From NCBI GenBank assembly GCA_047639675.1, contig JBLIOI010000012.1, forward strand, positions 1 through 64,000: a DNA stretch of 64,000 bases. Direction: 5' to 3'. Below, piece by piece: positions 25,484 through 35,000 of this stretch (position 1 is the stretch's first letter; each line of letters starts with the position of its first letter). The notes under the pieces are model-generated. The model searched no databases, was not told the origin of the DNA, and saw nothing but the letters and a program-made list of their open reading frames with translations. The translations under genes were made by a program, and so were the position numbers. The DNA comes from JABACD01 sp047639675 (lineage in GTDB: Bacteria; Planctomycetota; UBA1135; GCA-002686595).

Positions 25484-26857
25484 ATGCTCTCCAGCCAAGC
25501 GCAACAACAAGCACTAGCATGGGTCCTGACCTACGCGCTGCACAGTACACTGCTACTCTCAGCAGCCTGGCTCATTACGCGAATGCTTTCGAACGAACGC
25601 ATTCGATGGCGTGAGCGCATCTGGAAAACAGCCCTAGTGGGCGGTCTGTTCAGCGCTTCCTTGCAGCTCGCATTCAATGTGGCGCCGCTTGCGGGTCGTC
25701 TGAAATGGACGCTTGATGAATCGGTAAACGTGACAGCACTCCCCCACAATCCTGGGGTACTGACAGGCATAGCAGATATGGGCGGCGCAGGTCTTGAATT
25801 CAGCTGGGAGCGCTTATTAGTCGGCGCTTGGATGCTCGGCGGACTCCTCGGTCTTGCATTGTTCTTGTTTGCATGGCGACGAATTACCGATCGGCTTGCG
25901 GGACGACGAACGTTACGTGAAGGCCAGCTCAAGGAAAGCCTAGATCGGATTGTGAAGCGTGCGGGACTTGCTCGCTCGCCCAGGCTCTCGACTTCCAACC
26001 ATCTGCGCTCCCCCGCGACGGTTGGTGTTTTCTTCCCGCAGATTTGCGTACCGAAGCGCGCGCTGCTTGAGTTGCCACCCGATCAACAAGAGGCATTGCT
26101 GGCTCACGAATTAGCCCACATCCTGCGCCGCGACCCCTTGTGGTTTTTTGTCTGCGGCATCATCGAACGAGTGATGTTCTTTCAACCACTGAATCGCATG
26201 GCTCGCCGAGAGCTTGAAGAAATCGCGGAGTTTCTTAGCGACGATTGGGCAGCACAAAACACACAAAGCGAAATTAGCTTGGCGCGCTGTTTGACCGAGG
26301 TTGCGACATGGGTGCTCGATTTACGACCTGTGGTCGCTGTCGTTCCGATGGCGTCACGCAACTCGCGCCTCGCAGCCCGAATTGGCCGCTTGCTGAACGA
26401 TGATCGCCGGCCCCAGGATCACGGGCACTCAAAACGGGCTTGGGCTCTTCCTCTTTCAACGTTGGGCGCAAGCGTCCTCATGCTCCCCGGCGCCGCCGCA
26501 CTCGCTGAAGTTCAGTCATTGAACCCCGATCCCATTCGGCACCCGACTCCACCTGCGGCACAAATCATCCCTGACAAGAGGCAGCCCGTCCAAGCAGATC
26601 TCGATGAAATGCTGCAGCAACTCGACGGTGAAGTGGAGCATTTGGGCAAGGAGTTAGTCGGTCTCAGCGAACGCTTTGAAAGAGAACAAGCTCCGGGCGG
26701 CAACCGAATGCAGGCCCTGACAGAACTGAGCCAGCGCGTTAATAGCTTACGTACGCGTCGAGAACGTCTCAACAAATTGTGGCCCGCCCTTCAGCGCGAT
26801 TTGCAACACACAGTCCACAACCAATCCAATAACTCAATACAGGAGGAATCCCGATGA
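25484..26857 (+). CDS. BlaR1/MecR1-like M56 membrane metalloprotease
   Basis: The 457-aa protein has several membrane helices in the first ~130 residues and an M56 zinc motif HELAH (H208-H212), with a downstream EEIAEFLSDDWAA that supplies the third ligand region. It lacks the penicillin-binding sensor domain of true BlaR1; instead, after a further membrane segment near residue 330, it ends in a periplasmic coiled coil (EMLQQLDGEVEHLGKELVGL). I infer signal-triggered cleavage of the upstream repressor, with an unknown signal. The stop overlaps the next start (ATGA). Confidence 0.85.
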   Translation: MLSSQAQQQALAWVLTYALHSTLLLSAAWLITRMLSNERIRWRERIWKTALVGGLFSASLQLAFNVAPLAGRLKWTLDESVNVTALPHNPGVLTGIADMGGAGLEFSWERLLVGAWMLGGLLGLALFLFAWRRITDRLAGRRTLREGQLKESLDRIVKRAGLARSPRLSTSNHLRSPATVGVFFPQICVPKRALLELPPDQQEALLAHELAHILRRDPLWFFVCGIIERVMFFQPLNRMARRELEEIAEFLSDDWAAQNTQSEISLARCLTEVATWVLDLRPVVAVVPMASRNSRLAARIGRLLNDDRRPQDHGHSKRAWALPLSTLGASVLMLPGAAALAEVQSLNPDPIRHPTPPAAQIIPDKRQPVQADLDEMLQQLDGEVEHLGKELVGLSERFEREQAPGGNRMQALTELSQRVNSLRTRRERLNKLWPALQRDLQHTVHNQSNNSIQEESR

Positions 26858-27801
26858 TCCGACCCTTACTATGCATTGGCCTGAGCCTGGCAGCTTGGGG
26901 AGCACAATCCGAAACACAGGAAGTGCAGCACGACACAGTTCTCGAAGCGAAGGCAGCGGCCGTTGCGGCAGCCCATGCTCAGGAGAATTCATCGCTCGCG
27001 TCGCTGATCTCGAGCTTGCAGGACCTCGGGGAGCAGGCGCAAGAAGACACGAGAATCGAGCTCGAAGAAAGAGACGCAGAGCGCCAGGATCACGAACAGG
27101 AAGAGCGACGAGTCGAACATGCGATGGAGAGTCTGGAACGCGAAATGGAAGAACTCGAGCGTCAACTGGAACGCGAGTTCGGAAAGCTAGAGGAAGAGTT
27201 TGAAGATCAGATGGAGCTGTTTGAGGAGGAGTTCGAGCGCGAAATGGAAGCGCTCGAAGAGTCACTCGAAGCAGACTTCGAAGGATGGTCGGATTCAGTG
27301 AATGACGATTGTGACTCAGATTGCGATGACCGCCGTGACTCGGATTGCGATGACGATTGCGACTCGGACCCCAATGAAGCTAATGGGGCTGTGATGCGTA
27401 GCATGATGGAACGAATCGAGCGCTTGGAAGACGAACTTCACCAGTCTCGTTCGGCATCACATTCGTCGGGTTCTGCATGTTGCTGTTGCTGTAAGGGGCA
27501 TGCGCAACCGCAATCTTCGTCTCGCACTTCCTACCGGGCCCTTCGGGCTCCGCAGGCACCCCAGGCACCCCAAGCGCCGCGAGCACCCCATGCTCACCCC
27601 GCCCCGCGAGCACCTCACGCTCCTGCAACTGTTAGCTCGCACTCCAATGCGTTATTCCCCGAAATCCATAGCCAGGTTGGAACCGCCTCGCAAACTAGCA
27701 CCACGGACGAAATTCAGTCATTGATCTCCGAGATGCTATTGGAGGTGCGAGAGTTGCGCGAAGTTGTGCGCGGAATGCACAGCACTGTCGACTCTCAGTA
27801 A
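26854..27801 (+). CDS. Secreted acidic coiled-coil protein with Asp/Cys and Cys5 stretches
   Basis: No known family. The 315-aa protein has a signal peptide (LLCIGLSLAAWGAQS), then a long charged coiled coil (residues ~60-145, Glu-rich). It is followed by an unusual DCDSDCDDRRDSDCDDDCD segment (near 152-172), a five-cysteine run (ACCCCCK near 210) and an Ala-Pro-rich spacer with APQAPQAPQAPRAP. A final short coiled coil closes it. The Asp/Cys segment could bind metal (inference). A perfect AGGAGG lies 7 bases before the ATG, the strongest ribosome site in the window, and the ATG overlaps the M56 stop. It is probably the regulated output or sensor partner of the BlaI/M56 pair. Confidence 0.75.
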   Translation: MIRPLLCIGLSLAAWGAQSETQEVQHDTVLEAKAAAVAAAHAQENSSLASLISSLQDLGEQAQEDTRIELEERDAERQDHEQEERRVEHAMESLEREMEELERQLEREFGKLEEEFEDQMELFEEEFEREMEALEESLEADFEGWSDSVNDDCDSDCDDRRDSDCDDDCDSDPNEANGAVMRSMMERIERLEDELHQSRSASHSSGSACCCCCKGHAQPQSSSRTSYRALRAPQAPQAPQAPRAPHAHPAPRAPHAPATVSSHSNALFPEIHSQVGTASQTSTTDEIQSLISEMLLEVRELREVVRGMHSTVDSQ

Positions 27802-27813
27802 GCGCCTGCTGTA

Positions 27814-27846
27814 GGAGTGAAACGCGTGGTCTGCGCGTTTCACTCC
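27814..27846 (+). terminator. Terminator-like hairpin after the coiled-coil gene
   Basis: GGAGTGAAACGCG (27814-27826) pairs perfectly with CGCGTTTCACTCC (27834-27846) around a 7-base loop. The tail is CCTT rather than a U run. Confidence 0.6.
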
Positions 27847-27898
27847 CCTTGATCACTCCCCCGCCGCACCGCAATTCAACTTCAACTGGGCTAGAGGT

Positions 27899-30800
27899 AT
27901 GTGCACACTTTCCCTACCACTCCTTGCATCGCTCACCCTGGGTGCGCCGTTCACAACTACGCTTGTAGAACCAGCGGCACTCTCAAACCTTGAGGAGGGT
28001 GAAGAACGCTATCAGTTCATCGCCGGGCTTTGCGAAGAAGGTCACTACGAACTCGCAGCCAAGGAAGCGCGTGCCTTTCTCGCAAGCCACCCCAAACACA
28101 AACGCGCAAAGCTTGCACGTTACCGATTAGCAAGTGCACTGTTTGAATTAGATCGTCCCGCGGAGGCCGCTCCATACTATCGCGAACTATCCAAGCAGAG
28201 CGCCTTTGAGTACCGTGCAGAGACCTTCTTACGGCTCGGGCAATGCGAGCTATTAGAGGAGAAGTACGAGACTGCGCAGAAGGCTCTGCGCAAGGCCTAC
28301 GCCTCCAAGCAAGACTACCTGAAACCAACAGCCGCTTTTTTCTTGGCGGAGACCGAGTTCAACCTGGATGAGTTTCGGGCCGCAAAGGATCACTATGAAG
28401 AATGCTTGCGTTCCAAGGATGCAACGACCTACCACCCCCACGCGGAACGCGGTCTCGCCTGGAGCTCTTTTCGCTTGGAAGATAATGGGGCTTGCATTCG
28501 TGCAGCCCAGAGGTTCCTGAAGAACGTCGCCGGTAGTGAGCTTGAGTCAGAAGTACGTTTCTTGCTCGGCGACGCCTACTCCCGATCCAACCAATCGCAA
28601 CAGGCAGATACAGCCTGGCGAATGATCAAGAGTGGAGACTATCAAGCGGCTGCCCTCCGCGGACGCGCATACATCTTGTCCCAGGCTAACGACCATCGCG
28701 GCGCAGCACGCATGTTCGCAGAACTCTTGGAAGCTGATCAAAACGGTCCCTATGCCAAGGAGGCGGCGGTGCAATGCGGCGCGCATCTATTGCGCGCTGG
28801 AGCCCCTGAAGACGCCCTCATCGTCCTAACTCTAAAGGCCGCGGGCAACGAGCCCGAAACACTCTATTGGCGTTCTCAAGCACTAGCGCAGACTGGTGAA
28901 GAAGAGCGCGCTTTGCAAACCTTGCAGACTGCCTCTCGTGCGGCTGACTCCGAGCTTCAAGCGCGCATCGCGGCGATGCGCGGAGACCTTCTCTACAAGC
29001 TTGGCCGCCTGGACGAAGCCGCAGACGCCTATGGCGGCGATAACTCGGATTACTCGCTGCATGCTGCTGCGACGGCGCAACTGAATGCAGGCAAGACTAC
29101 AGAGGCCCTGGAGTCTGCGGAACGCATGCTTCGTGACTTCCCTGAAAGCCCCTACTCGGAGTCTACACATGCGGTGCGCGCTGAAGCCTTATTTCAGCTT
29201 GAGCGTTACACACCTGCGCTCGCAGCCTTCGAAAAGCTCGCCGGACCGCGGGCCGCTGAGCGCAAAGCATGGTGTCACTATTACCTGGACGAGTGGCGCG
29301 CTGCCGCCTCAAGCTTTGCGGCGGTCGGGGAGCGTTTCCCACAAGCTGAAGAAGCTGACCAAGCGCGCTTCATGGAAGGCCGCTCCTATCAGGAAGCCGG
29401 CGATAACCAGCATGCAGTAGCCACATGGAACGCTTACCTCCGGGAACACCCAACGGGGCATCACAGCAGTGAAGTGCGCTTGCAACTGGCGCGCCTGGGA
29501 GCAGGAAATGACCACCTTTCCGCTTTACTGCGCGAGTCACCCACCGACCCACTGGCAGCCGTTGCCATGTTTGAACTGGCGGAATCCTATGTACAAGAAG
29601 GTAATCGCGATCTAGCCATTGCGACCTACAAGAGCTACTTGCAACGCTTCCCAGGCGATCGCTCTTCGGGAGATGGACGCTACGGACTGGCCTGGAGCCT
29701 GCGCTCAGACGGGCAAAATCACGAGGCTCTTGAGCAGCTCATTTTGCTCATTGAACTAAAACCGGAAGAGGAACTTCGAATTGCTGCGACAGAAATGGCC
29801 CTCTGGTGTGCAGCTGACTTAGATGACGCGAAACAGGCCCAACACTTTTGGCAACAGCTTGCTGGGCTCAGTAAAGACGAGGCGCAGATCTTCGCCGCAG
29901 CACAAGTCGCTTCCCGCTGCTTGCAACGGGTTGGAAAGTCTGATCAGGCTTCGCGACTCCTCTCATCCCTACGCAAGAAGCTTCGCTCGGAAGAGATTCA
30001 GTTGAGTGTTCTCATCGAAGAGTCGTGGATCCAGATCGATGCGGGCGAGGCACTGGCAGCTCGTAACTTGTTAGCAAAAGCAATCGCGATCGCACCGAGG
30101 GATTCGCGTGTGCAAGAAGCAGCCTTCTTCACGGGAGAATCTTTCTTTGAGGCTGAGGAATTTGCTGAGGCCTCAAAGCTCTACGCCGCGGCTGCCCAGA
30201 AAGAGAATGCCGAACTCTTTGACGATGCCCTCTACAAGCTGGGCTTTGCCTTGCTCTCCTCAGGAAAGCACGATCAAGCGGCAGACGCCTTCGAGTCTGT
30301 AGTTCAATCGGAACCTGAAAGCGTGCTATGGGGTGAGAGTCTATTCCTTGCTGGCGAGTGCCGCTACCGCGCCGGGAACCTCGAAGCGTGCGTTGAATTG
30401 TTGAAGCGCTTTCGCAAAGAAGTCCGCCCCCATGCAGTGCGCGCCAAGGCGCTCTTTCGACTTGGTTTAGCGGCGGGAGCGACTAGCGATCCAAAAACTG
30501 CAGAAGCAGCGCTTACGGAACTGCTCAAATCATCACCCGATTTTGAGAACCGCATCCAAGCGCAGCTCGAGCAGGGACGAGCCTATGTGCAACTCGCTAA
30601 GCCGCGTGCCGCACGCGCATCATTCGATTCTGTATTGGCAATGGCCCAGGGCTCGAAGCAAAACGCACTCTTCGCCGCCCGCGCACGCATCGAAATCGGC
30701 CGCTTGCACTTCGCAGCTCGCGCCCATGAAGACGCCTTATCCGAGTTCCTCAAGGTCTCCTTGTTGTATGCGGCTGGAGAAGAAGTCCACGAAGCACGCT

Positions 30801-30940
30801 TGCTCGCCGGACTGTGCTTGGAAGCCCAAGGCGAACGTGACTTGGCAATCCAGCAGTATCGGAAGTTGACGAGCGGAGCCCCCGATTCACAGCAAGGGCG
30901 CGCAGCGAACGAGCGCTTGCGAGCCATGAAGGCCGACTAG
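27899..30940 (+). CDS. Large secreted TPR-repeat protein
   Basis: The 1013-aa protein begins with a short hydrophobic leader (LSLPLLASLTLGAPF) and is otherwise built of tandem TPR-like helical pairs (for example YELAAKEARAFLASHPKHKRA, near residue 50, and TPALAAFEKLAGPRAAERKAW). Proteins of this kind (YbgF/CpoB-like or larger) often accompany ExbB/ExbD or Tol genes and act as periplasmic scaffolds. It is the first gene of a four-gene operon and ends 35 bases before exbB. AGAGGT touches the ATG directly, too close for a normal Shine-Dalgarno, so the start is uncertain. Confidence 0.85.
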   Translation: MCTLSLPLLASLTLGAPFTTTLVEPAALSNLEEGEERYQFIAGLCEEGHYELAAKEARAFLASHPKHKRAKLARYRLASALFELDRPAEAAPYYRELSKQSAFEYRAETFLRLGQCELLEEKYETAQKALRKAYASKQDYLKPTAAFFLAETEFNLDEFRAAKDHYEECLRSKDATTYHPHAERGLAWSSFRLEDNGACIRAAQRFLKNVAGSELESEVRFLLGDAYSRSNQSQQADTAWRMIKSGDYQAAALRGRAYILSQANDHRGAARMFAELLEADQNGPYAKEAAVQCGAHLLRAGAPEDALIVLTLKAAGNEPETLYWRSQALAQTGEEERALQTLQTASRAADSELQARIAAMRGDLLYKLGRLDEAADAYGGDNSDYSLHAAATAQLNAGKTTEALESAERMLRDFPESPYSESTHAVRAEALFQLERYTPALAAFEKLAGPRAAERKAWCHYYLDEWRAAASSFAAVGERFPQAEEADQARFMEGRSYQEAGDNQHAVATWNAYLREHPTGHHSSEVRLQLARLGAGNDHLSALLRESPTDPLAAVAMFELAESYVQEGNRDLAIATYKSYLQRFPGDRSSGDGRYGLAWSLRSDGQNHEALEQLILLIELKPEEELRIAATEMALWCAADLDDAKQAQHFWQQLAGLSKDEAQIFAAAQVASRCLQRVGKSDQASRLLSSLRKKLRSEEIQLSVLIEESWIQIDAGEALAARNLLAKAIAIAPRDSRVQEAAFFTGESFFEAEEFAEASKLYAAAAQKENAELFDDALYKLGFALLSSGKHDQAADAFESVVQSEPESVLWGESLFLAGECRYRAGNLEACVELLKRFRKEVRPHAVRAKALFRLGLAAGATSDPKTAEAALTELLKSSPDFENRIQAQLEQGRAYVQLAKPRAARASFDSVLAMAQGSKQNALFAARARIEIGRLHFAARAHEDALSEFLKVSLLYAAGEEVHEARLLAGLCLEAQGERDLAIQQYRKLTSGAPDSQQGRAANERLRAMKAD

Positions 30941-30975
30941 ATTTAGTTCAGACCATAGACCCTGCGAGTTTCCCA

Positions 30976-31650
30976 ATGACAACAACACTGCCCAGCCTCC
31001 CGCCCCCGGCGGCATCCTTAGATCTGCAATCGCTCTTCGACATGCTGATCGATGGTGGACCACTGATGATTCCCATTGGAATCTGTTCCGTTGTAGCTCT
31101 CGCCTTTACTGTCGAGCGCTGGTTGCGCTTGGCCACGCATTCTGTCGGTGGCAAACGATTTGCGAACCAGCTCACTCATCGCGTTCAATCAAGTGGAGCA
31201 CGCAGCGGCTTAGACTATTGTAGGGAGCACAAGAGCGCTCTCTCGCGCATCCTGGCGGCGGGCCTCTCTAAATCCGAGGACGGCTATTCGGAGTCGGAAC
31301 GCGCCGCCGAAGACACTGGAAAACGTGAAGTCAAACGCCTCGGTACCAATCTACGGCCACTCGTTGTGGTGGCCATGATCGCCCCGCTACTCGGCCTCCT
31401 GGGCACGGTCTGGGGCATGATTGAAGCCTTCGCAAACATCGGCGAGGCAGGCGGATTGGGCAAACCCGAAGTGCTCGCTTCGGGCATTTCACAAGCCCTT
31501 GTGACCACTGCGGCAGGCCTAGCGGTCGCCATTCCAACGCAAGCTGTGTACTACTACTTTCGTGCACGTATCGACAAGTTCGCCCGAGTGGCAGAGGATA
31601 CTCAACTTGAACTTGGTCGCATTCTATTTGACGGTCAGGGCGCTCTATGA
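30976..31650 (+). CDS. exbB: MotA/TolQ/ExbB-family proton channel protein
   Basis: The 224-aa inner-membrane protein has three membrane helices: residues ~28-46 (GGPLMIPIGICSVVALAF), ~127-148 (VVVAMIAPLLGLLGTVWGMIE) and ~170-190 (ALVTTAAGLAVAIPTQAVYYY). The motifs APLLGLLGTVWGM and TTAAGLAVAIP are family signatures. It should form a pentamer around an ExbD dimer and use the proton gradient to drive a partner. The exbD gene overlaps it by 4 bases. Confidence 0.92.
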   Translation: MTTTLPSLPPPAASLDLQSLFDMLIDGGPLMIPIGICSVVALAFTVERWLRLATHSVGGKRFANQLTHRVQSSGARSGLDYCREHKSALSRILAAGLSKSEDGYSESERAAEDTGKREVKRLGTNLRPLVVVAMIAPLLGLLGTVWGMIEAFANIGEAGGLGKPEVLASGISQALVTTAAGLAVAIPTQAVYYYFRARIDKFARVAEDTQLELGRILFDGQGAL

Positions 31651-32060
31651 ATCTCCGTGATGAAGACGCTGGTGACGAGTTCACACTAAACCTGACGCCC
31701 ATGATCGATGTGATCTTCCAACTCCTTCTGTTCTTCATGGTGGCCACCACATTCCAAGATCCGGAACGCGAGATTGATATCGAGCTGCCACAAGCACAGT
31801 CAGGAAGTGCGCTCGAATCCGAGTTGGAAGAACTCGTGATCAACGTCCAACGCGACGGAACGCTAGTCCTGAGCGGCGAGGTCGTCAGCAAGGACGCACT
31901 CGCATCACGACTATCCAATGCGGCGCAACAGAACTCTGAAATGCCTGTCACCATTCGTGGCGACAAACTAGTGCACCACGAGGACATCGTAGGGGTCATG
32001 GATGCTTGTGGTGTCGCAGGTCTGACTGCCCTATCGCTTGGTACAATGGAGACGCGCTGA
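31647..32060 (+). CDS. exbD: ExbD/TolR-family protein
   Basis: The 137-aa protein has a cytoplasmic N-terminus, one membrane helix with the proton-carrying aspartate (LTPMIDVIFQLLLFF, D21) and a periplasmic ExbD domain (EIDIELPQAQSG, VTIRGDKLVHHEDIVGVMDAC). It is coupled to exbB by an ATGA overlap and followed after 1 base by the large fusion gene, its presumed output. Confidence 0.92.
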   Translation: MNLRDEDAGDEFTLNLTPMIDVIFQLLLFFMVATTFQDPEREIDIELPQAQSGSALESELEELVINVQRDGTLVLSGEVVSKDALASRLSNAAQQNSEMPVTIRGDKLVHHEDIVGVMDACGVAGLTALSLGTMETR

Positions 32061-32061
32061 G

Positions 32062-35000
32062 ATGAATCGACTGCGGGGAATTGACAACTTGGGCAAGAAC
32101 ATCGTTGTCGTCGTTTCGCTCTTGGCCGCGGGATTCTTCGCAGCCTGGCTACGTTTCGAACCGCACCTCGGCTCAGCGGGAAACTACACGGACGGTATTC
32201 GGCTATACGACTCTCTTGCTGGTGAGCCGATACGCTTTGCAGTTTGGGAAGAAGCGCAGGAGCTTCCCGGAGAACTCAACAGTGAGGAGCATGAACATGC
32301 CCCGGCGCTCTCTGCCGACGGCCGCTGGATTGTGTTCTCCACAGGTGAACGCGGGCTCAACGCAGAGCTATGGATCGCAGAGATGCAAGCGGGAATCGCA
32401 GGTGAGCCGCGTCCCTTGTATGAACTCAACACCACCTTCGACGAGTTGGCGCCCGCCTTTGGAGCGAATACACTGTATTTCGCCAGTAACCGCCCTGGTG
32501 GCCCCGGCGGATTCGACCTTTGGAGTGCTAGTTTTTTCGATGGCGAGCTTGGTCCGGCGAGCTTGATCGAAGGTGGTGTGAACACTGCCAAAGATGAGAT
32601 GGACCCGGCACCACTGGGAGGTGCTGAAGCCTTTGCCTTCTCCTCTAATCGCAACAGCGCGCAGCGCAAGGGAAACGACCTCTACATCGCGCAACCCTCT
32701 TCGGATGCGGACTACTCGGTGGAGCCCATCGAGGCATTGAATTCACATTCCGACGACCGCGAACCGGCCTTCACAACCGACGGAAATCGCATCTTCTTCG
32801 CTTCTGATCGCGAGGGCCCACGGGGTTCTTTCGACCTGTACAGTAGCTTGTACGAACACGGTCAGTGGATGCCACCGAGGGCAGTTCATGGTCTCAACAG
32901 TGAGTGGAACGAACGCTCGCCCCAACCGACTAGCGACGGCTTCGGTCTGCTCTTCGAACGATCAAGACGCGCTCCCAATGGCGACACGATTGCCGCGAAC
33001 ATCTTTCGCGCGCGCTCTCTTGAAGTCTTTCAGCGTCCCGGCCCGCGAGTCGGATGGTTAGATCTATTAATCCTGATCGCGCTTCTAGTACTCGCCCTCC
33101 TTGCAGCCTTGGCTAAACGCTGGGAGAGCATCGAGGTTCTCTACAAGTGCTTCCTGGTTTCACTCATCGCCCACGCCGCACTTCTCTGGTGGTTCCGCGA
33201 CATTCACCCGGAGTCGGAGATCGCAGCACTCCCCCAGCGCGGTCCAACCTATCAGGTCAGCCTCGCATCGAATCCGAAGGCTGCGGCGAGGACCAGCGAG
33301 CGCGGCGGAACACTCCAAGTACAATCAGACTCTTCAGAGCGAGAGCCGGCAGAGCCCGAGCGCCTTGCTTCGACGGCTGCACGCGAGCTGCAAGCAACCC
33401 AACCTACAGCTAAGAGCCTAGAGCGTCGAGCAGCCGAGCCTACGAGCTTACCAGAGGCTTCCACGACGGAGGTCGCCCAACAGGCAGCACCTGTCGTCAC
33501 TACAGCACAACTCAAAGACTCGCCACGACTCTCCCGTCAAACAGTTGGACAGGCTCCAGCGCTAGTGCTCAACACTCCCACAAGCGGCGCCCACGGTGAG
33601 CACGAGCCGAATGAACTTGCAAGCCTAACTCGACACCACGTACTAGCCAGCCAACCGTCTGCAGTTCAAGCAGCCGGTATTAATCTGCAGCCAGTAGAGC
33701 GCGGCGAGGAAGAGCTACTTCCTACGCGCTCAACGCAGAATGACCGGAGGCCCACTCAGGTTGGAGACAGAAAGTCTTCCCTTTCGGAGTCCGTAGACTT
33801 GCGCCAACCGGACGATTACGAACAGAAGGGCTTAGCCCTTGAGGAGTTTGCAGACCCTACGGGAGACGCCCTCTTGGCTTCCAAGCTCGTTCATGAACGC
33901 TCGAGCCATGGCGCTGTCGTTCATGAGGAAATGCATCAAGCAAACGCGCTGCGAGTCTCTCGAACAGACGAGGCTCCAGCAAGCTGGACGCCCGCCACAG
34001 ACCTGCGTGCACAAGTGTCCGACGGGCAACTCTTAGCGCGCGAGGATCGGATTCATCAACCGGCACGATCCAAGCTAGACAGTTCGACGCCGCTCTCCGA
34101 TCGTAATCCGGAGAGCCCTCCGTCCTTCGAAAGCCAATCGCCACTCAAGACCAGTGGCAATCTGACGCCGCAACCCTCAAGTAGCTCGCTGCCGGAGCGG
34201 CGCAGAGAGCCCAACCTGGCAGCAAACGCTCCCGGTAGACGTGTACGCGCGAATCAACCTTCGAATTCTAGTACTCCCGCCCCCGATAGAACGGAACTGA
34301 AGACGGATAGACGCCTTGTCAGCGATGACGATGGCGTCAAAGTCGCAGCTCGCTTTGAGCACACGCCTTACCGAACGCGCTTTGGTCCTGCAAAGGCTCG
34401 TGCGCTTGAGGAACACGGCGGTAGCCTTATGACGGAAGCTGCTGTCGCAGCTGGACTCGACTACTTGGCAAGCATTCAAGATGAGGTTGGCTTCTGGGGT
34501 GATGCACGCCGGCGCGATAAGAAGTATGGATCCGTTTTCGTCGGCAAGACGGGCCTTGCACTCTTGGCTTTCCTAGGTGCTGGACACACGCAAGAGTCGC
34601 GCAGCGCACACTCGCCAGTCGTCGAACGTGCGTTGGAATTCCTGCTAGCGATCCAACGTAATGACACCGGGCACTTTGGCCGAACTTCGGCGTACAGCCA
34701 TGGTATCGCCACCTATGCGCTGGCGGAGAACTATGCGTTAACAGGCGATACACGTCTGAAAGAACCACTGGAGCGCGCCGTTGTGCAAATCCTGCGAAAT
34801 CAGGAGCAAAGCAATCGCGACAAGCGCCGCTTCGGCGGCTGGAGCTATTACGGTTCAAACTCTCAGCACTCGGACGGTTGGCCACGAGTCTCTGTTAGCG
34901 CATGGCAAGTCATGGCGCTTGAATCTTCGCGCCTAGCCGGACTCGCGGTACCGAATCGCGCCTTCAGTGAGGCACGTGACTTCCTGGCGGCTGCCATGGA

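Noticed and set aside
26834..27265. Long antisense open frame over the coiled-coil gene
   Set aside because: It mirrors the Glu-rich codons of the sense gene, which give stop-free Leu/Arg/Pro-rich antisense frames.
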